This document shows positions 1 through 8,634 of a stretch of 64,000 nucleotides of DNA, piece by piece (the stretch's first letter is position 1; the number at the start of each line of letters is the position of its first letter). Under the pieces are notes generated by a model. It searched no databases and was not told the origin of the DNA. It was given only the letters and a program-made list of their open reading frames with translations. The DNA is from Nocardia bovistercoris (GTDB taxonomy: Bacteria > Actinomycetota > Actinomycetes > Mycobacteriales > Mycobacteriaceae), in the NCBI RefSeq assembly GCF_015674855.1, contig NZ_JADMLG010000003.1:1-64000 (forward strand), in the 5' to 3' direction. Both the position numbers and the translations under genes were made by a program.

Positions 1-344
1 CACGTAGGCCACCCGGCCCACCCTACGAAGATCGAGTTAGTGCGCAAACTCAGGCCCCCGGCGACAGCGAACCCGCTGATCACCCGGCCGCGAACACTCC
101 CAAGATCAACATCTGTCCGAAGTCAGGCCCCGACGAGCTGACCATCGCGACCGTGCCCGCGCTGCTGGCCGAGCGCGGCGATCCGTGGGCCGATCGCGCG
201 CCGCAGTCGATCGAGCCGCTGCTCGCGATGTCGGAACGCGACATGGCCTCGGGACTGATGGACGCGCCATGGCCGCCGCAATATCCGAAGATGCCCAACG
301 AACCGCCGCGCGTGCAGCCGAGCCGAGCCAAGAAGGGTGAGTGA
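1..344 (+). CDS. LigD-type primase/polymerase domain protein (C-terminal fragment)
   Basis: The reading frame is open from the window edge (codons in phase with base 3) to TGA at 342-344, so only about the last 113 residues are present. The text resembles the C-terminal part of the archaeo-eukaryotic primase-like polymerase domain (PolDom) found in LigD and stand-alone PolD proteins: SGPDELTIATVPALLAERGD followed by a helix (IEPLLAMSERD) and a Pro-rich end (YPKMPNEPPRVQPSRAKK). In this family the domain adds ribo- or deoxyribonucleotides during end joining or gap repair. The stop directly after the PolDom-like tail suggests a stand-alone polymerase or a protein ending in this domain. The catalytic part lies outside the window. 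The gene is convergent with the next one, with no gap between their ends. Confidence 0.7.
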   Translation, partial: RRPPGPPYEDRVSAQTQAPGDSEPADHPAANTPKINICPKSGPDELTIATVPALLAERGDPWADRAPQSIEPLLAMSERDMASGLMDAPWPPQYPKMPNEPPRVQPSRAKKGE

Positions 345-1085
345 CTACTCGGTCGTCCAGCGCACCCAGGCGCCGGTGCGTCCGCTGCCCTCGCACACCA
401 GGGCGCGCCCGTCGGCGGTGCGGCCGGACTTGGAGATGGTCGGGTCGCATTTCGCGCCGCTCTCGTACTCGCCGGTGCCGACGTTGTACGGACCCGACCA
501 CAGGTAGCCGCCGCTCGCGCCGTTGATCCCCAGGCACAGCAGGGTGCCGCCGTCGGAGCCCTGGCCGATCGCGCCGAGCTGCGCCTCGGTGCACGAGGCG
601 CCCTTGCGCGCGGTGAGCAGGGTGGTCGCGGCGGCCGTGGTCGGGCTCGCCGAGACGGTCGGCGCCGCGGTGGTTGGCGGGATGGTCGCGATGGTCGGTA
701 TCGGGGTGGGCGCCACGGTCTGGGCCGCGACGGAGGTCTCGGCGCGCGAGAAGTTGTCGGTGAGCGAGCCGGGGTCGAGGACGAAGAAGGCCACGACGGC
801 GGTGGCTTCGGCGGCGCCGAGCAGCAGGGCGAAGGTCGCGATGGCGCGCCCGCGCGGGTAGCCGAAGGAGATGAGTCCGAAGACCAGCGCGACCGGGAAC
901 AGCAGCAGCAGCGCCGCGACGAGGGCGACCACCGCGTAGGGGTTCACGATCGGGAGCAGGTCGTCACCGCCGTCGCGATCGTCGGCGCGCTGCGGCCAGC
1001 GCTGTTCACCGCGAGCTTCCGGCCAGCGCTCCTCCTCCGGCTCCTGCCAGCGCTCGCGTTCCTCCCACTGTTGCATACGTGCCAT
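345..1085 (-). CDS. Two-TM membrane protein with Thr/Pro linker and Cys-containing outer domain
   Basis: 246 residues. The N-terminus is cytoplasmic in appearance and charged, with repeats rich in Glu, Arg and Trp (residues 7-32). Two hydrophobic segments follow (about 50-73 and 81-104), an arrangement like DUF4190 proteins, then a Thr/Pro/Ala-rich linker (about 120-155). The C-terminal domain of about 85 residues has four Cys (in the motifs ASCTEAQLG, LLCLG, AKCDP and LVCEG) that could form two disulfides outside the cell. This last domain resembles small extracytoplasmic domains attached to actinobacterial membrane proteins, but I cannot name a function. The start at 1085 is the first ATG before the charged N-terminus. 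The gene stands alone and meets the upstream plus-strand gene end to end. Confidence 0.65.
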   Translation of the reverse strand: MARMQQWEERERWQEPEEERWPEARGEQRWPQRADDRDGGDDLLPIVNPYAVVALVAALLLLFPVALVFGLISFGYPRGRAIATFALLLGAAEATAVVAFFVLDPGSLTDNFSRAETSVAAQTVAPTPIPTIATIPPTTAAPTVSASPTTAAATTLLTARKGASCTEAQLGAIGQGSDGGTLLCLGINGASGGYLWSGPYNVGTGEYESGAKCDPTISKSGRTADGRALVCEGSGRTGAWVRWTTE

Positions 1086-1360
1086 TCACAGTCCCTCTCG
1101 CGTAACACCATTCGCGCAGGAACCTCGTACTGCCCGAATCCGCCCCCGATAACGACACAGAATAGGGGCAGAAAGCAAACATATGGCTGGAATGTTCGAT
1201 CGGTCACCCACCTGCTCCCGGACTTGCCATTCGATTCCCACCGTCAGCGCATGAATTCGCGGTGCCGTAACGAACCGGCAAACAATTCTTCCAGCGCGAT
1301 TTCCCGGCGGGCGGGAGCGGCGGATCCGCCTCGGGAGAACCGCATCGCCGCAGCTCCCGT

Positions 1361-1400
1361 GGTTCGGCATCGGACGCGTCGATGCATTCGATGCCGAACC
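1361..1400 (-). terminator. Hairpin terminator after the TetR gene
   Basis: GGTTCGGCATCG (1361-1372) pairs perfectly with CGATGCCGAACC (1389-1400), with a 16-base loop that can itself pair. It starts 6 bases past the stop of the minus-strand TetR gene. No clear U-tract follows, which is common in high-GC actinobacteria. The rest of 1086-1405 shows no gene and should hold the promoter of the membrane-protein gene. Confidence 0.6.
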
Positions 1401-1405
1401 GCGCT

Positions 1406-2086
1406 TCATCGTCCGAGGTCGATCTTGGGCATCGTCTCGGTGACCAGCGTGGTCAGCATGTCGACCAGCAGCGTGTGGACCTGTTCGCGGCGCAATGTAC
1501 CGCGCACGATCCATTCCCGGCCCGCGACCTTCACCAATCCGCCGTACGCGCGCACCAGTGCGCGCAATTGCACACCGTGCGTGGAATCGGCCATGCCGAC
1601 CATCAGCAACATGCGTTCGGCGGCCGCGTCGTCGGCCTGGTCGAGAATCTGCTGCACTTCTGGATCGTCGCCGACGCCCTCGAGGCTGGTCACCTTCACC
1701 CAGGTGTTGCCGTGTTCGACGATCGTGTCGAGCAACCAGTCCACGCTGGCGTGTACCCGCGCGCGGTGGTCGCCCTCGGGAACCACCATGTCGTCGATGC
1801 GCGGCAGGGTCACCATGCGGCGCACGACCGCGAGGTAGAGGTCGCGCTTGTTGCCGAAGTAGTGGTTGATCAGCCCGCGCGCCACCCCGGCGCGCTGCGC
1901 GAGTTCGGCGGTCGAGACGGCCGCGTAGGGCCGCTCGCCGAACATGTCGATGGCGCAGGCCAGGATCTGGGCGCGCCGCTCGTCGGGTTCCAGCCTGCGC
2001 CGCCGCGGTGAATCGTCGGCGGCGGCATCGGCCGCCGACGCGGCGTATTCGGACGAGCCGGACTCGGGTTCAGAGAGACCGGGCAA
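1406..2086 (-). CDS. TetR/AcrR family transcriptional regulator
   Basis: 226 residues. After a low-complexity N-terminus (residues 1-30) comes a standard TetR DNA-binding domain: RRAQILACAIDMFGE, then the helix-turn-helix AVSTAELAQRAGVARGLINHYFGNKRDLY (about residues 38-83; shown here in one motif only by its key parts TAELAQRAGV and NHYFGNK). The C-terminal ligand domain cannot be assigned. Its start overlaps the 3' end of the acyl-CoA dehydrogenase gene by 17 bp on the same strand, so the two are probably co-transcribed. The regulator may control this fatty-acid gene, as neighbouring TetR proteins often do. The ligand would plausibly be an acyl-CoA, but that is inference. Confidence 0.88.
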   Translation of the reverse strand: MPGLSEPESGSSEYAASAADAAADDSPRRRRLEPDERRAQILACAIDMFGERPYAAVSTAELAQRAGVARGLINHYFGNKRDLYLAVVRRMVTLPRIDDMVVPEGDHRARVHASVDWLLDTIVEHGNTWVKVTSLEGVGDDPEVQQILDQADDAAAERMLLMVGMADSTHGVQLRALVRAYGGLVKVAGREWIVRGTLRREQVHTLLVDMLTTLVTETMPKIDLGR

Positions 2087-3215
2087 TGAGATCCTTCATC
2101 ACCTCGTTGCTGCCCGCGAGGATGCGCAGCACGCGGGCGCCGGTGTAGAGCTGGGAAATCGGATACTCCGTCATATAGCCGTAGCCGCCGAACAGTTGCA
2201 GGCAGCGATCGACAACGATACCGAGCTGGTCGGTGAGCCAGTACTTGGACATGGCGGCGGTGGGGATGTCCAGTTCGCCGCGCACATGCTTGCCGATACA
2301 GTCGTCGAGGAAGGTCCGGCTCACCTTCGCGATGGTCGCGCATTCGGCCAATTCGAATTTGGTGTTCTGCATCGCGTACAGCGGTTTGCCGAACGCCTCG
2401 CGGCCCTTGGTGTACTCGACGGTCAGCGCGACCGCCTTCTCCATCATGGCGACCGCGATGATGGCGGTGACCAGTCGCTCCTGCGCCAGCATCTGCATCA
2501 TCTGGTAGAAGCCCTGGCCCTCGGCCTCGCCGAGCAGATTGCCCGCGGGCACCCGCAGTCCGTCGAAGAACAGTTCGGCGGTGTCCTGGGCCTTGCCGCC
2601 GATCTTGTCGAGGATGCGGCCACGTTTGAAGCCGGGGGTGTCGTCGGAGACCTCGGCGAAGATGAGCGAGACGCCCGCGGCGCCTTTGCTTGGATCGGTC
2701 TTGGCGGCGATGATGATGCCGTCGCACAGCCAGCCGTTGGTGATGAAGATCTTCGACCCGGTGATGACGTATTCGTCACCCTCGCGCACCGCCCTGGTCT
2801 TGATGTTCTGCAGGTCGGATCCGGTGCCGGGTTCCGTCATTCCGATGGAGAGCACGATCTCGCCGCTCGCCGCCTTGGGCAGCACCCGCCGTTTGAGGTC
2901 GTCGGAGCCGAAGTGCTGCAGGTAGGGCGCGACGATCGTGCTGTGCACGGGCAGGCCCATCGAGCCGTCGCCCGCCCGCGCCTGCTCCTCGATGATCGCG
3001 GCCTCGTGGGCGAAGTGGCCGCCGCCACCGCCGTATTCGGCGGGCGCCGACGGGCACAGCAGGCCCAGTTCGCCCGCCCGGTTGTAGAGGTGGCGATCCG
3101 GGTGGCCCTGTTTCACGTACTTCTCTTCGTGCGGGACGACCTCCTTCACGAAGAAGCCGCGCGCGAGTTCGCGCACCGCCTCCACCTCGTCGTCACTCCA
3201 CGCCGCACGTGCCAT
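2070..3215 (-). CDS. Acyl-CoA dehydrogenase (FadE-like, long-chain type active site)
   Basis: 381 residues, the usual family length. It should oxidise an acyl-CoA at C2-C3 using FAD, passing electrons to ETF. Visible family motifs are the flavin/substrate motif MTEPGTGSD (about 126-134), ITGSKIFITNG, and the C-terminal GGYGYMTEYPISQLYTGAR. The position where medium-chain enzymes carry the catalytic Glu (YEGT) reads LAGSNEV instead. A Glu is present at position 246 in MLAQERL, the place used by long-chain and isovaleryl-type enzymes, so activity is likely. The start at 3215 (MARAAWSDDE) is chosen over an upstream ATG at 3275 because the extra 20 residues look unrelated to the family. The downstream TetR gene overlaps its end. 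Confidence 0.92.
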   Translation of the reverse strand: MARAAWSDDEVEAVRELARGFFVKEVVPHEEKYVKQGHPDRHLYNRAGELGLLCPSAPAEYGGGGGHFAHEAAIIEEQARAGDGSMGLPVHSTIVAPYLQHFGSDDLKRRVLPKAASGEIVLSIGMTEPGTGSDLQNIKTRAVREGDEYVITGSKIFITNGWLCDGIIIAAKTDPSKGAAGVSLIFAEVSDDTPGFKRGRILDKIGGKAQDTAELFFDGLRVPAGNLLGEAEGQGFYQMMQMLAQERLVTAIIAVAMMEKAVALTVEYTKGREAFGKPLYAMQNTKFELAECATIAKVSRTFLDDCIGKHVRGELDIPTAAMSKYWLTDQLGIVVDRCLQLFGGYGYMTEYPISQLYTGARVLRILAGSNEVMKDLIARSL

Positions 3216-3436
3216 CGCCGATCCTCGTCTCACTACCTGGTTTCGTCCGCGCGCGGCCCGACCGGCCCGCGCCATCAGATTCCCGCACTATTGGCGAGCT
3301 GTCAACAGAACCGTCGGCCCGACGAGCCCTCGAGCCGGGACGCGTCGACCGAATGCGACAATGGCCTGGCACACCCGCCCCCGTTCACGAAGGATCGCCC
3401 CGCATTCCGATGGCCGCTCACATTCCGTCGCCGACC

Positions 3437-4867
3437 ATGACCGACCCAGCCATCGACCCCGATGACCTGGCCGTATGCCTTCGGGTACTGGACCGGGCGG
3501 GCGGCTTGGACAAGGACCACCCGGATTCGATCGCGGTGCAGCGGGCCGTCGGCCACATGTTCAAGAAGCTCAAGCAGCGCAAGCGGCGCGAGGCGAGGGC
3601 CGCGGTGTCCGATGCCGACCGCGCGGTGGTGGCGGCCACGGCCACCGGCTCGCCGAACCGCATCGACGACGAGACCGCGGGCATCCCGATCAGTTCCGCG
3701 ACCGAAGGCGCCAGCGCGGGCACGCTGCTGCGCCCACGCCCGTGCTACATCTGCAAACAGCGCTACACCAGGGTGGACGCGTTCTACCACCAACTGTGCC
3801 CCGACTGCGCCGCCGACAGCCACGCCCGCCGCGACGCCCGCGCCGACCTGCGCGGCCGCCGGGCGCTGCTCACCGGCGGCCGCGCCAAGATCGGCATGTA
3901 CATCGCGCTGCGGCTGCTGCGCGACGGCGCGCACACCACCATCACCACCCGGTTCCCCAACGACGCCATCCGCCGCTTCGCCGCCATGGACGACAGCGCC
4001 GACTGGCTGCACCGGCTGCGCGTGGTCGGCATCGACCTGCGCGATCCGGCCCAGGTGGTCGCCCTCGCCGACGACGTGGCCGCGCGCGGCCCGCTCGACA
4101 TCCTCGTCAACAACGCCGCCCAGACCGTGCGCCGCTCCCCCGGCGCCTACAGCGCGCTCGTCGACGCCGAATCCGCGCCGCTGCCCGCGGGCGCCCTGCC
4201 GGATGTGGTGACCTTCGGCAAGACCATGCAGGCCCATCCCACCGCGCTCACCGCGTCGCTGGCGCCGACACTGACCGCGGCCGAGGTCGCCGAACTCGCG
4301 TTGGTCGCGGGATCGGCTACGCCCGAACGCATCTCGCGCGGCATCGCGATCGATGCGGGCGGCCTCGTCCCCGATCTCGCGCACACCAACAGCTGGGTGC
4401 AGACCGTCGCCGAGGTGGATCCGACCGAACTGCTCGAAGTGCAGCTGTGCAATTCGGTGGCCCCGTTCATCCTGATCTCGCGGCTGCGCCCCGCCATGGC
4501 CGCGGCGTCCGCGCGGCGCAAGTACATCGTGAACGTCTCGGCCATGGAAGGTCAGTTCTCCCGCGCCTACAAAGGTCCGGGGCATCCGCACACCAATATG
4601 GCCAAGGCCGCGCTGAACATGTTGACCCGCACCAGCGCCGGTGAGATGTTCGAACAGGACTCGATCCTGATGACCGCCGTCGACACCGGCTGGATCACCG
4701 ACGAACGCCCGCACTACACGAAGATGCGCCTGGCGGACGAGGGTTTCCACGCCCCGCTGGACCTGGTCGACGGCGCGGCTCGCGTCTACGACCCGATCGT
4801 GCGCGGCGAGCGGGGCGACGACGTCTACGGCTGCTTCCTCAAGGACTATCGCCCGTCGCCGTGGTGA
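3437..4867 (+). CDS. SDR-family oxidoreductase-like protein with zinc-ribbon-like N-terminus and no catalytic Tyr
   Basis: About 476 residues, much longer than a classical SDR (~250). Residues about 95-125 contain CYICKQRY...CPDC, two CxxC pairs that look like a metal-binding ribbon. The Rossmann part follows, with TGGRAKIG as the cofactor glycine motif and ILVNNAAQ as the NNAG motif. An inserted stretch separates this from the C-terminal half. In the active-site region the text is NVSAMEGQFS...HTNMAKAALNM: the Lys is kept, but the Tyr of YxxxK is Thr. The reaction is therefore uncertain and the protein could be a non-classical SDR or a binding protein. ATG at 3437 is chosen; an in-frame ATG at 3410 is also possible. 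It is divergent from the acyl-CoA dehydrogenase gene across about 220 bp. Confidence 0.75.
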   Translation: MTDPAIDPDDLAVCLRVLDRAGGLDKDHPDSIAVQRAVGHMFKKLKQRKRREARAAVSDADRAVVAATATGSPNRIDDETAGIPISSATEGASAGTLLRPRPCYICKQRYTRVDAFYHQLCPDCAADSHARRDARADLRGRRALLTGGRAKIGMYIALRLLRDGAHTTITTRFPNDAIRRFAAMDDSADWLHRLRVVGIDLRDPAQVVALADDVAARGPLDILVNNAAQTVRRSPGAYSALVDAESAPLPAGALPDVVTFGKTMQAHPTALTASLAPTLTAAEVAELALVAGSATPERISRGIAIDAGGLVPDLAHTNSWVQTVAEVDPTELLEVQLCNSVAPFILISRLRPAMAAASARRKYIVNVSAMEGQFSRAYKGPGHPHTNMAKAALNMLTRTSAGEMFEQDSILMTAVDTGWITDERPHYTKMRLADEGFHAPLDLVDGAARVYDPIVRGERGDDVYGCFLKDYRPSPW

Positions 4868-4928
4868 GCGCCGAGCACAGCCGATTCCGGCGGCCGCGGT
4901 CAAGCCGGATAATGCCTATGCTGGATGT

Positions 4929-5312
4929 GTGCTGTTCCGGCTCGCGGCCGACCTCACGGCCGCCGCGCACTTCGCCTTCATCGCCTACGTGGTGGTCGGC
5001 GGTTTTCTCGCCTGGCGGTGGCCGCGCACCATCTGGGCGCATCTGGTCGCCGTCGGATGGGGATTCGGCACCATCGTCGCCGGCTACGACTGCCCGCTGA
5101 CCCACCTCGAGGACTGGGCGCGGCGCCGCGCCGGCGAGGCCGGGCTGCCGTCGAGCGGATTCATCGACCACTATCTGACCGGGGTGATCTATCCGGAGAG
5201 CGCGCTCGGGCTGGTCCGGGCGCTGGTCGCGGTGTGCGTGGTGGCGTCATGGGTCGGGTTCGCGCTGCTGCGCCGTCGCGCCGGACGCGACCGGAGTCCG
5301 GCGGCCTCGTGA
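4929..5312 (+). CDS. DUF2784 family membrane protein
   Basis: 127 residues, GTG start. Three or so hydrophobic segments are visible: AAAHFAFIAYVVVGGFLAW near the N-terminus, WAHLVAVGWGFGTIVAGYDCPL, and a C-terminal segment ending in VVASWVGFALLRRR. The invariant-looking features CPLT, LEDWAR and a GFIDHYLTGVIYP motif are typical of DUF2784, a family of small inner-membrane proteins of unknown function. It lies between the SDR-like gene and the CoA transferase on the same strand, 61 bp after the former. No role can be deduced from context. Confidence 0.8.
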   Translation: MLFRLAADLTAAAHFAFIAYVVVGGFLAWRWPRTIWAHLVAVGWGFGTIVAGYDCPLTHLEDWARRRAGEAGLPSSGFIDHYLTGVIYPESALGLVRALVAVCVVASWVGFALLRRRAGRDRSPAAS

Positions 5313-5430
5313 GCGGTTGCGCCGGTGCGGCGCGCCCCGCAGGAGCCGAGCACATTGCACCGGGGTTGCCGGCCAGCGCCCTGTGACTTCGGTACAACAT
5401 GCCTCGCACGGAACTATTACTGTCGTTCGG

Positions 5431-6771
5431 GTGAACGATCACGCACGGCTGGTCCACGATTACGAATTCGGCATCGGAGCTCCGCTCTCGGCCATCGATC
5501 GCGTCCCCGACCCCGGCGGGAATCTCGCTGCCACACTGCCTGTCTGGGCGTTGGCGGCCGGATCGATCGCGGCGTTGGCGGCGGCGGCCAACCGGATGCG
5601 CGACGCGCACGGACTGGCGCCGGTGACGCATCGCATCGATCCGCAGCGGATCGCCGCGTCGTTCTCCAGCGAGCGACTACTCCGGTCCGAGGGTCGCCCG
5701 CCCGCCATCTTCGCGGATCTGTCGGGCTTCTTCCCGACCTTCGACGGCTGGGTGCGCACCCACGCCAACTATCCGCACCACCGCGCGCGATTGCTGGCCT
5801 GCCTCGGACTGTCGGAGAACGCGCCCATGGATCTGGCGGTCGCGCAGTTGGCGATGAGCCGGGCCTGTGACGTGGAAGAAGCCGCTGCGGCCTACGGCGC
5901 GATCGCGGTGCGGGTGCGCAGCGAGGAGGAATGGCTCGGAACTCCGGAGGCGGTGGCCGCGGCGTCGGGTCCGCTCGTCGCGGTCGAGGCGCGTGCGGAT
6001 CGCGCGAGCAGCCAGTTCCGCTCCGACGCCACGCCGTTCCAGCCGTTACGCGGCGTACGGGTGCTCGATCTGACGCGGGTGATCGCAGGTCCGGTGGCGA
6101 CCCGCACGCTCGCGCTGCTCGGTGCGGAGGTGCTCCGGGTGGATCCGCCGTTCCTGCCCGAGATCTCCTGGCAGTATCTCGACACCTGCCAGGGCAAGTT
6201 CTCCACGCGGGTCGATCTGCGGGAACCCGCCTTCGACGAACTGCTGACCTCGGCGGACGTCCTCGTCACCGGCTATCGGCCCGGTTGCTTGGAATACGCC
6301 GGACTCGACGTCGCGCGCCGTCCCGGTCTGGTGCACGGGCGGGTGAGCGCGTGGGGCGAGAGCGGGCCGTGGGGCGCGCGCCGCGGCTTCGACAGCATCG
6401 TCCAGGCCGCGACCGGCATCTCGATCGTCGAGGGCGCGCCGTCGGTGCCCGGGGCGCTGCCCGCGCAGGCGCTCGACCACGCCTCGGGGTACCTGCTGGC
6501 CGCGGGTGTCATCGACGCGCTGGCGGCGCGCACCTACGACGGCGTCGGCCGCGATGTGCGAGTGTCGTTGGCGCGCACCGCGTCCTGGCTGCTGGCCGCG
6601 CCCGGACGCACGGTCGGGCACCCGCAGGCGACGCCGCCGCATCCCGATGCCGCCGTGGCACACGGGTCCCTGGTGACGGCCGCGCCAGCGCTGGCCGAAT
6701 ACCCGGACTACGCGTGGCCCGCGCCCGGTTACGGCAGTAACTATCCGGCGTGGCCGGTGCGCACGCGCTGA
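5431..6771 (+). CDS. CoA transferase, family III (CaiB/BaiF type)
   Basis: 446 residues from GTG at 5431 (MNDHARLVHDYEF). The first ~190 residues are poorly conserved. From about residue 205 the typical start of a family III domain appears: PLRGVRVLDLTRVIAGPVATRTLALLG (motif core VLDLTRVIAGP), followed by LGAEVLRVDPP, KFSTRVDLRE, DVLVTGYRPG and GFDSIVQAATG. These enzymes move CoA between carboxylates via a glutamyl or aspartyl anhydride. The domain order is unusual, since the recognisable N-terminal motif sits in the middle of the protein and the C-terminal half of the fold looks shortened. This could be a rearranged or partly decayed member. An upstream in-frame start at 5317 exists but adds non-conserved sequence. 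Confidence 0.75.
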   Translation: MNDHARLVHDYEFGIGAPLSAIDRVPDPGGNLAATLPVWALAAGSIAALAAAANRMRDAHGLAPVTHRIDPQRIAASFSSERLLRSEGRPPAIFADLSGFFPTFDGWVRTHANYPHHRARLLACLGLSENAPMDLAVAQLAMSRACDVEEAAAAYGAIAVRVRSEEEWLGTPEAVAAASGPLVAVEARADRASSQFRSDATPFQPLRGVRVLDLTRVIAGPVATRTLALLGAEVLRVDPPFLPEISWQYLDTCQGKFSTRVDLREPAFDELLTSADVLVTGYRPGCLEYAGLDVARRPGLVHGRVSAWGESGPWGARRGFDSIVQAATGISIVEGAPSVPGALPAQALDHASGYLLAAGVIDALAARTYDGVGRDVRVSLARTASWLLAAPGRTVGHPQATPPHPDAAVAHGSLVTAAPALAEYPDYAWPAPGYGSNYPAWPVRTR

Positions 6772-6792
6772 CGGTCGGGCCGCGTTCGCTCC

Positions 6793-6933
6793 GGTCGGTA
6801 CATGTCCGGCGCAATCAGTCGGCGCCGGTCACGATCAGCCCGCACCCGCCACGGTCGGTCCGCGTCCGCCACGGTCGGTACACGTCCGGCACATCAGTCG
6901 GCGCCGGTCACGATCAGCCCGCGCCTGCCACGG
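6793..6933. repeat. Imperfect ~61-bp direct repeat, two copies
   Basis: A block beginning GGTCGGTACATGTCC (6793-6854) is repeated at 6873-6933 with few changes and one indel; both copies share the 20-base run CAGTCGGCGCCGGTCACGAT. The second copy covers the last codons of the minus-strand TetR gene, and the first copy lies between it and the end of the CoA transferase gene. The 142-bp gap 6772-6913 holds only this repeat. Confidence 0.85.
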
Positions 6934-7486
6934 CGAGGCAAGCTGCTGCAAAGCGCTGTCCGTCCGGGACGCCGGTGTCCGGGGCGATCAGCCACAGCAC
7001 CGAAAGTCCTTGGGTCAAGCCGAAATACAGTTCGGCTATGGCCAGGGCCGCGTCGGCGGTGAGGACGGGGTGGGTATCGCGCAGTGCGGTCGCCAGATCG
7101 GCGTAGGCGCCGGCGAGTCCGTCGGCGAGGTAGGTGACGGGCTGGTCGGCGCGTGCGGCGCGCAGCATGTTCTCCACGCTGGCGAGCATGCTCTCGCGGT
7201 TGGCGGCGAACAGGGCGGGCAGTCCGTCGATCATCGTGGCGAATGCCTGCGCCAGCGGCATGCCGTCGGTGCCGCGCACCAGCGCGTCCATTCCGTCGCC
7301 GATGCCGGTGCCGAGCGCTTCGGTGAGCGCCTCGGCGACGAGGCGTTCCTTGGAGCCGAAGTGGTAACCGATGGCGGCCAGGCTCACCCCGGCCGCGGCG
7401 GCGATATCGCGGGCGGTGGCCTTGGCGACCCCGCGCTCCATGATGACCTTGCGCGCACCCGCCAGCAGGTCTTCCCGGTTTCCCAT
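6914..7486 (-). CDS. TetR/AcrR family transcriptional regulator
   Basis: 190 residues. The N-terminal DNA-binding domain is clear: REDLLAGARKVIMERGVAKA, then TARDIAAAAGVSLAAIGYHF and GSKERLV (residues about 3-50). It is divergent from the nucleoside hydrolase/amidohydrolase pair with 95 bp between starts, and that gap holds a palindrome (7505-7515) that could be its operator. Control of the nucleoside hydrolase operon is therefore likely but inferred. The final codons fall inside the second copy of a short direct repeat, so the C-terminus may have been altered by the duplication. Confidence 0.87.
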   Translation of the reverse strand: MGNREDLLAGARKVIMERGVAKATARDIAAAAGVSLAAIGYHFGSKERLVAEALTEALGTGIGDGMDALVRGTDGMPLAQAFATMIDGLPALFAANRESMLASVENMLRAARADQPVTYLADGLAGAYADLATALRDTHPVLTADAALAIAELYFGLTQGLSVLWLIAPDTGVPDGQRFAAACLAVAGAG

Positions 7487-7504
7487 CCGGCCAGCCTACA
7501 ACAG

Positions 7505-7515
7505 TGTCTGAGACA
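7505..7515. promoter_or_regulatory. Palindrome TGTCTGAGACA between divergent TetR and nucleoside hydrolase genes
   Basis: The perfect 11-bp palindrome TGTCT-G-AGACA lies 19 bases upstream of the TetR start. A related AGACATCT occurs a few bases further on (about 7524). The position fits a TetR operator serving both genes, but binding is inferred. Confidence 0.4.
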
Positions 7516-7581
7516 TACGTGCCAGACATCTGTACCAGCACCGGCGATCGTGGTATGCCACGTGGTCGCTAGGCTCGTAGC

Positions 7582-8634
7582 GTGCCGCAGCCGATCATCA
7601 TGGACGTCGATACCGGCATCGACGATTCACTGGCCCTGCTCTACCTGCTCGCCTCCCCCGAGGCCGAGATCGTCGGAATCGCCGCGACCGCGGGCAATGT
7701 CGCCGCCGCGCAGGTCGCGGTGAACAACCTGGCCTGGCTCGACGTGTGCCGCGCGCCCGCGATCGAGGTCGCGCTCGGCGCCGCCGAACCGCTCGCGGTG
7801 CCGCTGCGCACCACCGAGGACACCCACGGTCCGCAGGGCATCGGCTACGCCGAACTCCCCGCGCCAACCCGGCACCTGTCGCGGCGCTCGGCGGCGCGGA
7901 TGTGGGTGGAGACCGTGCGGGAACGCCCCGGCGAGGTCGTCGGGCTGTGCACCGGGCCGCTGACCAACCTGGCGCTGGCGCTGCGCCTTGAACCCGAACT
8001 GCCGCGACTGCTGCGGCGGCTGGTGATCATGGGCGGGGCGTTCAACCACCCCGGCAACACCACGCCGACCAACGAGTGGAACATCCACGTCGACCCCGAA
8101 GCCGCCAAGGAGGTCTTCGACGCCTTCGCCGCGGCGCCCGCCGATCGCCGTCCCATCGTCTGCGCCCTCGACATCACCGAAACCATCGAGATGCACCCCG
8201 AGCATCTGCGCAGGCTCGCCGAACGCGCCGGATGCCCGCCACGCGATCCGGCGCGCGAATCCGACCCCGAAGGCACCCGCTCGTCAGCGCCCAACCCGGT
8301 GGTGCGCCACGTCGAGGACGCGGTGCGGTTCTACTTCGAATTCCATCGCCGCTACGATCAGGGCTATCTCGCGCACATGCACGACCCGTTCGCCGCCGCC
8401 GTCGCGCTCGACCCGAGTCTGGCGATCCTGCGGCCCGCGACGGTGGACGTGGAGTTGGCCGGGACCATCACCAGGGCGACCACGGTCGCGGACTGGTCGG
8501 GGATGTGGGGGCGCGAACCCAATGCCGACATCGTGGTCGCCACCGATCCCGCCGCCTTCTTCGACCGGCTGATCGCACGCGTCGGCGACTTCGCGCGTGC
8601 GGTGCATCCGCTGGTGCCACAGGAGATCTCGTGA
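7582..8634 (+). CDS. Nucleoside hydrolase (IUNH family)
   Basis: 350 residues. It should hydrolyse the N-glycosidic bond of ribonucleosides to base plus ribose. The calcium-binding Asp cluster is at residues 8-15 (DVDTGIDD), the classic N-terminal signature of inosine-uridine hydrolases. LCTGPLTNLALAL, VIMGGAF, NEWNIHVDPEAA and the C-terminal HMHDPFAAAVALDP are further family motifs; the last contains the ligand Asp and active-site His region. An acidic/Ser insertion around residues 220-238 is not typical. The stop overlaps the start of the amidohydrolase gene by 4 bp (GTGA), indicating a coupled two-gene operon. Confidence 0.93.
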   Translation: MPQPIIMDVDTGIDDSLALLYLLASPEAEIVGIAATAGNVAAAQVAVNNLAWLDVCRAPAIEVALGAAEPLAVPLRTTEDTHGPQGIGYAELPAPTRHLSRRSAARMWVETVRERPGEVVGLCTGPLTNLALALRLEPELPRLLRRLVIMGGAFNHPGNTTPTNEWNIHVDPEAAKEVFDAFAAAPADRRPIVCALDITETIEMHPEHLRRLAERAGCPPRDPARESDPEGTRSSAPNPVVRHVEDAVRFYFEFHRRYDQGYLAHMHDPFAAAVALDPSLAILRPATVDVELAGTITRATTVADWSGMWGREPNADIVVATDPAAFFDRLIARVGDFARAVHPLVPQEIS

